Assembly: GCA_020796225.1 (NCBI GenBank)
Contig: CM036754.1
Coordinates: 46,184,084-46,248,083 of the forward strand
Length of the DNA stretch: 64,000 bases
Direction: 5' to 3'
DNA from: Arion vulgaris
Taxonomy: Eukaryota; Mollusca; Gastropoda; Stylommatophora; Arionidae
Shown here: in pieces, positions 34,901-39,703 of the stretch
Position numbering within the stretch: position 1 is the stretch's first letter
Layout of the letters: each line of letters opens with the position of its first letter
The notes under the pieces: model-generated
Database searches by the model: none
What the model saw: the letters and a program-made list of their open reading frames with translations, nothing else
Told to the model about the DNA's origin: nothing
Translations under genes and position numbers: made by a program

Positions 34901-35061
34901 ACGCTGACTTCGCAATGTAAGCCGCTCTTTGAGCTACCAATGCCTTGTAGGAACTCAAACATACTGCTCTCCTCATCTTCAAGGTCTAGAACATCAGAGT
35001 TGGAAGGATCGTTCTCATAATTCCTTACATCTGTGAAAGTCTTCTTTGAACTATCAGACAT
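28936..35061 (-). CDS. Uncharacterised 2,041-aa low-complexity protein (paralog 1)
   Basis: I do not recognise the family. The single open frame of 6.1 kb in AT-rich DNA implies coding constraint. It is S/N/D/K-rich with no signal peptide or membrane span. Visible parts are: an ordered-looking block at about residues 170-300 (CSLWDEIFSNKRWYLVNNKV, then FKLFRKQFLVCFHLIQYMDI); a basic R/Y/N-rich region at about 380-480; small Cys clusters (ICSCKSHICY; HTCPCSTTG); a short motif SKxxxLxLLDxF...PxSP at about 933-957 and again at about 1330-1355; a 12-residue repeat VDSQTDKTRDIS (four copies, about 995-1043); a Q-rich stretch at about 1524-1550; and helical segments at about 1692-1719 and 1874-1896. 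Residues 91-794 are nearly identical to paralog 2. Basic and Cys-rich patches would fit a nuclear or nucleic-acid-associated protein, which is inference only. Confidence 0.78.
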   Translation of the reverse strand: MSDSSKKTFTDVRNYENDPSNSDVLDLEDEESSMFEFLQGIGSSKSGLHCEVSVLNADTKRTRFSAPQNGSQVKGIFCHKNKLDSIKKGNMPTRSISFHDLHLRRSSRSLQKTRVDESRSEASLIENKSKKQAVDSKSFMRTDERYQELFSSNNPRNVNIPESLQVDESHELLNEMSCSLWDEIFSNKRWYLVNNKVISPTNVQNMFANELTFKLFRKQFLVCFHLIQYMDILHSASQLWTNWTSCDCQQEHVKGLQKVKTYYLSYKDVCAELSLTSGHVPLEKQFTKVKNKGKKECMNYNQRERSLTCKDTSEVEQSHSQLNKIHSGSVDGKRSRTKECSKTIKDSLYCRQAETDQKLETKPETRCDQPSSNRHSNYRSTRRNNYLPRYRYFHENKWTLTSYSRDGQRETIQSRHPRYVEHTPDIRRNETYRDTKRSRRQRYNKSDGNRLHQSFYNDNQYTQSDYRRVREMLPSNRTNSTVTSVNASRCNNTYMRSHEGFHTGTSGYRISAKRSEIIHSLSNGQKRKTKLSERAGPSCCDDQTSRGKCKNVSPKQESPEDAHRKHHVKTVITMNKSTLRDNSLDKSRTDQAGIDSDRRQQECRNRFNKNICSCKSHICYNNIDSRKRGNSSINSDQLQQNLTESTSYLSFYNNKCETNVSSSYTRRFDISDQSYNNGPENKRQKLSGSLKKCANESSAESLIVNRADNHDENNRDNSQNLQENNIKCSHTCPCSTTGQQINELSDEEDIFDNSKPSNINWVNKSRRNNTSCQHDRSQSIQSRKDSRCDLSVLSHMEKLRFPCSDLDIRNDTCSSQAAVKSDNQHQTAQVENINISETSFKCSVFGRATKQEFPSTEQEMDTSHSDVNVKLHLSNTNVELKHSTDVVYSNNQVCESKPSCSLQNDNDDATVEVMKTKDGHLKIGFRISEVDTGAKLSKEHILKLLDEFCRIVTPVSPLTTHEDGNIGVEDISILHVTNKSDKLCKINMFTQSGDAFQTDKTRDINVDSQTDKIKDISVDSQTDKTRDISVDSQTDKTRYISVDSTQHCQDYHFIAAVNKNSQVNMDSTISDNNEETKKPIVESVINKEQINTAPIWANEGCTNNTIHVKSTEEDDKVDTTNNYVDINDKLSHRDDFLQDINVQTLETEDMAVEYALEIDKANTDIPSENSFSNSNVSAHDIFVVAADESTNRDVDPNVNNTTLAGCSPHDLGESVSVIMKYNDNHQPDSTTRNDFNHNNKIIEYIHEEFVENKSKVKSKLSKDSATSSCSYAQLKKISRLQTSRSSHQYFGSKLSRRSKFAGFVRNSVTMTASSDIVPDVVPRIFDASTFSKMSKQQVLDLLDKFSNTVMPLSPFALDSEDHAKRRSKSEMDLKTYSNHKVDIFNLRSFTKKYKAETETRTNVDQRTLLVKLDDSPETLTFSDDELIHKTNNNSTTDEISNVDISTDRDNCSNNYYNQKHQVSNSDTFINPIVFREPVNVPGNISDSFLEDLDEITKLNCNNNADRESRKKPSCSLKETQSARQRNQYRFQRKQDRLDQQQVQQAAGQQTSQQVEPAEEIVQGGLGDSTHKYGDVQNRLKEVRLNFLKTYSSQQMVPNSSLLCTSFAENQEPSDSTNYTKYDQRDLYLMSPPGDRISTLPQIPTKNGSDMNKSSSFLSASDRQQNGIFKFVQRLNTKYGEQLTKGNTNTKERLNKLCSHYLSMQWARRQMEKKMQTKVDKNAPPRQLGSLSSFRAKFDILKFPAPSSPDSSESTQPVHTLKRGGKLKENGSVTNERQITPTRKIASDIENKQSGKAQERDKNVEKLLHTVNNKSQNAGTSMETISNVPKCKEVGKKKAAGLKMPQAKALNPAVVKVVNRLSATPPSVNSKLLHEIQSWEREFGKSLSLTQELKELEQHKGKTGQKLTTGKSKSLRRNQSLNQISSIKSNQQLSVGACTSVISKTVRKAKRLVENTKSQEDHDGEKDVQPNLSRTNISVENARLEECLDKISLREFVASKSNEKIDLNSLDLSIDRVAPNSIEKMDSELHTQFNSNNLTLTE
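31931..32074 (-). repeat. In-frame 36-bp coding repeat, 4 copies
   Basis: Units start at 31931, 31967, 32003 and 32039 and encode VDSQTDKTRDIS-type 12-mers within the 2,041-aa protein. There are no frame breaks. The corresponding region is absent from paralog 2. Confidence 0.92.
32679..34791 (-). repeat. 2,113-bp near-identical tract shared with paralog 2 (inverted)
   Basis: Matches 40007-42119 in reverse complement with no length change. Comparing the two translations gives only four residue differences in about 704: N/K, N/D, S/F and P/T. Spot checks of about 240 nt of DNA showed no further change. Beyond 34791 the copies are clearly diverged but still alignable for about 90 nt. Beyond 32679 they are unrelated. 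Confidence 0.9.
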
Positions 35062-35095
35062 GTTGGTACGTCAGTGAATTGTCTAACTAGTCACT

Positions 35096-35114
35096 AATTG
35101 TATAATATATAGTC
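35096..35114 (-). promoter_or_regulatory. Possible TATA element upstream of paralog 1
   Basis: On the minus strand 'gactatatattataca' lies about 40-50 nt upstream of the ATG at 35061. Spacing would allow only a very short 5' UTR, so support is weak. Confidence 0.25.
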
Positions 35115-35244
35115 ACTTGCTTCTGTCTTAGACAAAACCAACGATCAAACACAGCATTCATTTCAAGTCTGCATTGACATTTTGCAAACTTCCGGCGTTA
35201 CTGTTTCTATAGATGTTTTAGTTTTCATTTCTTGTTCAGTAGAA

Positions 35245-35996
35245 GTGCAAGATTGTGCAAGTTGTAGGAGTGCAAAATTGTGCACGACTGTCATCATCAT
35301 CATTAAAAAGCTTGTCCTGTGCAGAATTTTACCACCATAAAAGTCCGGAATTTATCTCTCTCGTAGACCAGATGTCCCGCCTCTGTAGCAGTCATGATCA
35401 AACCATCAGTTACATCCTGAATCATCAAGTAGCTTGTCCCTTCTAGAACTTAGCTCCCATGACAGCAGTCCTGAAAAATTATCTGTTCTGTGCTAGTTGA
35501 TGTCAACAGCAGTCATTTTCAGATCGTCAATGACATCTTGCACCCATCTTCAATGTCTTCCTCTCATTCTTCTTCCAGGCATCATTCCCTTCCCCCTCCC
35601 TCCAAAATGATCTTCTCCATATTACTGTTAAGCTTATCTAGGCATTGTCTTGGAAGGTAGTCTCTGCCATTGCTTTCCTTCCTAGCAGTGACCATACTGG
35701 TCCATGACCGTAGCCATTGTCTCTATTACAGAGATCCTCTGCTTAACGTCGTAAGTATTGAGACCATAACCATTGACACTCTGTCGGCTGCTCCCTCACT
35801 CATCCACCACTTGCTCCCATGGCTTCACGTGACCTGCGTGGGAGGGGTGGGGGCTAAACAGGTATTCCCCTTGCTCAAAGGTGTCCCGTGGACTAGGGGG
35901 AAGGAGGATTTTACATCTCACGTCTCATTTGTAAGAGGTTTACCTCGACCACGATTGTGCAAGATTGTGCAAGTAGTGTAAGGGCAAAATTGTGCA
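35245..35996. repeat. Direct repeat pair of about 40 nt enclosing a retroelement-like segment
   Basis: 'gtgcaagattgtgcaagt' with 'gcaaaattgtgca' occurs at 35245-35284 and again at 35957-35996. Between them the minus strand has stop-riddled peptides resembling LINE RT C-termini (for example RERDKFRTFMVVKFCTGQAF). The assignment is tentative. Confidence 0.4.
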
Positions 35997-36581
35997 TCAA
36001 ATATTAGAAGTACAAGAGAGGCGCGACTCCCGAGTTTAGAACGACTGATATAGGGAATCATGGTTCTTACATGTGATTGATATAATGGAAGACTGCAGTT
36101 CATTGTTCATTTGAGGATCATCGCACACGTTCATAATTGCTCCGATCTACCTTAAGCATGTATTTCAGTGTGTTTAGAGTTTTAGACTAACAACTCCGAT
36201 TTGTATTGATTGATGTATCTATTGTGTTTTCTCTCGTGGTCTTGCCGCAGCTATCGGTATGCATAACTTATGCAAACTAGGTAGAGAATACCCTTAATCT
36301 TGTTCGTTGAAATCTTCAGAGTGTATCTTTTCTCTTAGAGCGTTGATGATGTCGTTTTTGTACATAGAAGACCAATTCTTGATGTACCTACCAAAAGGTC
36401 ATTATCAAGCAAGGGATACAGAAGAAGTGGTGAATGGCAGACCTCTTGAACGGTCATATACAGTCCAACAATAAATCCCAAAAGGGGGAAGACTGCAGTA
36501 AAACTTGGTAAAATAGCGAAACACGTACAAACAAAGTACTATAGTTTTACAAAATATAGAAACAGTGACGATAAACAGCAA

Positions 36582-36607
36582 CGTTTCGGCCAAAAGGCCT
36601 TTATCAA
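36582..36607 (-). ncRNA. Hammerhead-like ribozyme core in Penelope terminus (minus copy)
   Basis: On the minus strand the order is TTGATAA, A, GGCC, TTTT, GGCC, GAAAC. Downstream, ACG and CGT can pair as a short third stem ending in a GTC cleavage-type triplet at about 36569-36571. Canonical core is CTGANGA then GAAA; here positions 3 and 8 read T and A, and one extra A precedes stem II. Hammerhead ribozymes are known in Penelope-like elements; activity of this variant is unproven. Confidence 0.45.
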
Positions 36608-36837
36608 GCAAACGACACAACAGGAGTGACGTATTATAGAGAACACTTACAAATGGACGATAACGGAAACATGCAAATTTATCTAATGAAAATCTGGGAA
36701 TAAAAACGAATAACGAAATGAGTGCAACACAAAACTAGAAATGGAAAAGAAGAGAAACAATAAACAATCAAGTGAATATATAACATATATATGAAGCAAA
36801 TACACATATAGATTACAAGGCATGAGATGAGAAAGTA

Positions 36838-37197
36838 CTAAGAAGCATAGGCATGTAATGCGTTGAGTCCAAGAGGCCGCAAGGTACCATATAACGAAAT
36901 AAAACGGTTCTCCAGAGCAAATCGACTACTACGATCATCAGAGGAACATGATCGGATGGCTGTGACCTGGACATCGCAAGCTCCTGAATGGCCAGTATCA
37001 ATGAAATGAGTAGCTACAGGGGTCACAGAGCATTGGCGTATATCGCGCAAGTGTTGGGCGAATCGGTCACTGAGCATCTTGCCGGTTTCCCCAATATAGA
37101 CCTTGTTGCACCGCTTGCAGGTGATGGCATAGATAATATTCCGGTACTCGCATGTGAAACTGTCTTCAATAACAAACGTGGCTTTAGGAAAAGACAC
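36838..37197 (-). pseudogene. GIY-YIG endonuclease domain of Penelope-like element (minus copy)
   Basis: About 119 residues: FTCEYRNIIYAITCKRCNKV, then YIGETGKMLSDRFAQHLRDI, the conserved IYxI...YIGET signature of the GIY-YIG fold that follows RT in canonical Penelope elements. A typical C-terminal LENRFISLYGT follows. The frame is closed upstream by a TAA, so no intact RT-endonuclease ORF remains. Confidence 0.85.
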
Positions 37198-37329
37198 AGT
37201 GCGGGTCTGTATTATTTAATCCTGCTATTCGGTTTACATCTCACATCTCTACCTCTTGTGTCAACTTTCTTGACATCACTATTACCATCAGCCTATCCAC
37301 CATCACTACATCAGTATACTACAAGCCTA

Positions 37330-37491
37330 TATCCAGAGACCCCTAGGATTGTTGCTGGAGCTACGGAGTTCGTGCTTTGTGCAATACTCTCGGTAGGTGG
37401 CGTGCCATTTCTGCGGAGAGGACCGAGCCATATGGGGTATAACCCGGTGCAATGAAGTCAATCCTTCGGCTTTAAAACCCTTTTTTAAAAA
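37330..37491 (+). mobile_element. SINE-A, 5'-truncated, 12-bp TSD
   Basis: Starts inside the family body ('cagagacccctaggattgtt') and ends 'ggctttaaaacccttttt'. Flanked by ACTACAAGCCTA at 37318-37329 and 37492-37503. It interrupts the YYKPTD segment of the Penelope RT. Confidence 0.88.
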
Positions 37492-37503
37492 ACTACAAGC
37501 CTA

Positions 37504-37999
37504 CTGATGCACATAGTTTTATCCTTTATACCTCTTCCCATTCCCAGGCTTGTCGTGACTCTTTACCATTCTCGCAACTTTTGCGCCTTCGTCGCCTCTG
37601 TAGCGAGGACGACGATTTTCTCGATAGAGCTCACGAGATGCTTGATTTCTTCCGCAAGCGCCTATACCCGGAGAATGTGCTTGCATCAGCTATGCAGCGC
37701 GTTCAGCAAATTTCTCGCCAGGAAGCCCTCTCTAACCTGCATAGAACTTCCAATTCTGACAGGGTGAAAGTTATCTTAACTTTCCACCCTCATAGTTCCC
37801 TTGTGAAGAAAGTCTTATTCCGTCATCCGTCTATTCTTCAGTCTGATCCTGAGACACGTTCAGTCTTCCAACACTATCCTTTGGTGGCGTACAGACGGGA
37901 CAGAAGTCTTAAGGATATGTTGGTTCCCAGTCGCCTCAAGCCTAATATCCAGTCATTTTGGAACCATCCAGTGTGGCCGTCGGCGCTGCAACACGTGAG
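37504..37999 (+). pseudogene. Penelope RT C-terminal region (plus copy)
   Basis: Encodes LRLRRLCSEDDDFLDRAHEM, FFRKRLYPENVLASAMQRVQ, VILTFHPHSSLVKKVLFRHP and LVAYRRDRSLKDMLVPSRL, the conserved thumb and linker region of Penelope-like RTs. The frame is +1 relative to the GIY-YIG domain even after the insertions are ignored. Confidence 0.85.
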
Positions 38000-38010
38000 C
38001 TTATGTAATA

Positions 38011-38178
38011 GCGAAACACGTACAAACAAAGTATTATAGTTTTACAAAATACAGAAACAGTGACAATAAACAGCAACGTTTCGACCAAAGGCCTTTATCT
38101 GTATTTTGTAAAACTATAGTACTTTGTTTGTACGTGTTTCGCTATTTACCAAGTTTTACTGCAGTCTTCCCCTATTTT
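38011..38178. mobile_element. Penelope terminal fragment with 12-bp TSD, self-complementary
   Basis: Flanked by GCTTATGTAATA at 37999-38010 and 38179-38190. It consists of a minus-oriented terminal block (38011-38097) fused to a plus-oriented outer end (38098-38178). The arms 38013-38056 and 38098-38141 are inverted repeats with about one mismatch and a loop of about 41 nt containing the ribozyme-like segment, cut off at 'gataa'. Confidence 0.8.
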
Positions 38179-38200
38179 GCTTATGTAATATAGACCCGCA

Positions 38201-38444
38201 GGTGGCGTCTGTGGCCTAGGGTTAGTGACTCTGTCTATTAACCCCGACGTTCTGAGTTCGAATCACGCTGCGGACAGTTTGCTTGCAAATTGTTTCCGTT
38301 GATTTTAACAAAAGACGATGGCGCCACCCGTTCAGAAAGCAATGGCAAACTACTGAACGTATAAGTGGTGCCTAGAAAATCAACGACTTGTTTACTGTGG
38401 TTGATGGCTACGTCCTTTGGGATATGCCACGATTTTCATTTTTC
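38201..38444 (+). mobile_element. SINE-B, full-length tRNA-derived copy with perfect 14-bp TSD
   Basis: Starts 'ggtggcgtctgtggcctagg'. It has an A-box ('tggcctagggttagtga') and B-box ('gagttcgaatcac') about 40 nt apart, then 'aaagcaatggcaaactactg', ending 'gccacgattttcatttttc'. Flanked by AATATAGACCCGCA at 38187-38200 and 38445-38458. The minus Penelope copy holds the corresponding unoccupied site. Confidence 0.92.
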
Positions 38445-38458
38445 AATATAGACCCGCA

Positions 38459-38820
38459 CTGTGTCTTTTCCTAAAGCCACGTTTGTTATTGAAGACAGTT
38501 TCACATGCGAGTACCGGAATATTATCTATGCCATCACCTGCAAGCGGTGCACCAAGGCCTATATTGGGGAAACCGGCAAGAGGCTCAGTGACCGAGTAGC
38601 CAAACACTTGCGCGATATACGCCAATGCTCTGTGACCCATGTAGCTACTCATTTCAATGATACTGGCCATTTAGAAGCTTGCTATGTCCAGGTCACAGCC
38701 ATCCGATCATGTTCCTCTGATGATCGTAGTAGTCGATTTGCTCTGGTGAACCGTTTTATTTCGTTATATGGTACCTTGCGGCCTCTTGGACTCAACGCAT
38801 TACATTCCTATGCCTCTTAG
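38459..38820 (+). pseudogene. GIY-YIG endonuclease domain of Penelope-like element (plus copy)
   Basis: Encodes FTCEYRNIIYAITCKRCTKA, then YIGETGKRLSDRVAKHLRDI, with about ten differences from the minus copy over 119 residues. Terminates at TAG 38818-38820. Upstream in the same frame is a TAG, so the domain is detached from RT. Confidence 0.85.
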
Positions 38821-39050
38821 TACTTTCTCATCTCATGCCTTGTAATCTATATGTGTATTTGCTTCATATATATGTTATATATTCACTTGATTGTTTATTG
38901 TTTCTCTTCTTTTCCACTTCTAGTTTTGTGTTGCACTCATTTCGTTATTCGTTTTTATTACCAGATTTTCATTAGATACGATTGAATATTTCTGTAACCG
39001 TCCATTTGTAAGTGTTCTCTATAATTCGTCACTCCTGTTGTATCGTTTGC

Positions 39051-39076
39051 TTGATAAAGGCCTTTTGGTCGAAACG
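39051..39076 (+). ncRNA. Hammerhead-like ribozyme core in Penelope terminus (plus copy)
   Basis: TTGATAA (39051-39057), A58, stem GGCC (39059-39062) with GGTC (39067-39070, one G-U), loop TTTT, then GAAA (39071-39074). ACG (39074-39076) can pair with CGT (39088-39090), placing a GTC triplet at 39089-39091. Stem I pairing is poor. The same TTGATAA core occurs at 36601-36607 (minus), at about 36402 (minus) and in the diverged copy near 11350. Confidence 0.45.
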
Positions 39077-39150
39077 TTGCTGTTTATCGTCACAGTTTCT
39101 ATATTATGTAAAACTATAGTACTTTGTTTGTACGTGTTTCGCTAACAATA

Positions 39151-39556
39151 AATCTCTAATGGCCCTAAAATGAAAATATGTAACTCAAAATGAAGACAGT
39201 TCAAACTGAAAAATTGCATGTATATTCCGTGCACAGGTGTGCACATTTGTTGAACGGCATTTGCGACAAGGATCAAAACAAAGACACATAATAGTAACTA
39301 AAAGCTACATCGACTGTCAATATAGGAGAACTCATAGGAAAGAAGGATGCATGGTCCATTGAGAAGTTTAAAAGATTTATATTGAATTAAGTTATGTTTA
39401 CAATAGCTGTACATGATCCAAGTGTCGATTTAAGCCATGATTTAGCTGCACCTTTATTAAGCTTAAACTGCTAACTTTACGACTGCATCATGCATGCAGT
39501 GCATGGCAGCATGGCTACTAGCTTTATTAATAACAGCAGAAATGTTAACTGAATAA
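39151..39556. other. Upstream region of paralog 2, nothing recognised
   Basis: AT-rich and non-repetitive; no TATA box at a convincing position. Confidence 0.35.
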
Positions 39557-39671
39557 CTGCATGACTATCAGCTCTATAACAGCATGACTATCAGCTCTAT
39601 AACTGCATGACTATCAGCTCTATAACTGCATGACTATCAGCTCTATAACTGCATGACTATCAGCTCTATAA
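39557..39671. repeat. 23-bp tandem repeat, 5 copies, just upstream of paralog 2 start
   Basis: Units of 'ctgcatgactatcagctcta' plus 'taa'. The array ends 33 nt before the ATG at 39704, so it lies in the 5' UTR or core promoter region. One unit carries 'acagc' instead of 'actgc'. Confidence 0.9.
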
Positions 39672-39682
39672 CTGCATAGTCT

Positions 39683-39690
39683 AGGTAAGT
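39683..39690 (+). promoter_or_regulatory. Consensus 5' splice site just before the paralog 2 ATG
   Basis: AG|GTAAGT, a perfect donor consensus, has its GT at 39685-39686, 18 nt before the proposed start codon. If used, the ATG at 39704 would be intronic in that transcript and the start would need revision. Confidence 0.35.
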
Positions 39691-39703
39691 CTTAGACGCC
39701 ACA

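Larger units (their letters stand above)
36390..37215 (-). mobile_element. Penelope-like element, 3' part (minus copy)
   Basis: Holds the GIY-YIG domain at 37197-36838, then a 3' non-coding region, then the terminal block 'gtgtcgtttgcttgataaag' and so on. A second, partial terminal block lies just beyond (36390-36440), consistent with the tandem terminal repeats of Penelope-like elements. It is 5'-truncated near 37215, head-to-head with the plus copy. Confidence 0.85.
37220..39150 (+). mobile_element. Penelope-like element, plus copy with three nested insertions
   Basis: The plus strand runs from late RT (FLDITITISLSTITTSVYYK at about 37268-37326) through RT C-terminus, GIY-YIG, 3' UTR and terminal block at 39035-39150. 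It is interrupted by a SINE-A at 37330-37491, a Penelope terminal fragment at 38011-38178 and a SINE-B at 38201-38444, each with target-site duplications. It is about 92% identical at protein level to the minus copy over GIY-YIG. Confidence 0.87.

Noticed and set aside
35670..35981. 103-codon plus-strand frame
   Set aside because: No recognisable domain; overlaps a degraded retroelement-like minus-strand segment.
38201..38270. tRNA gene
   Set aside because: A- and B-box words are present, but there is no complete cloverleaf with a paired acceptor stem; the sequence is the head of a SINE with a TSD.
36390..38820. The inverted Penelope copies as a by-product of the inverted gene duplication
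   Set aside because: The symmetry centres differ by several hundred bases after correcting for insertions, and Penelope divergence (about 8% in protein) is far above that of the gene tract, so they are better explained as separate insertions.
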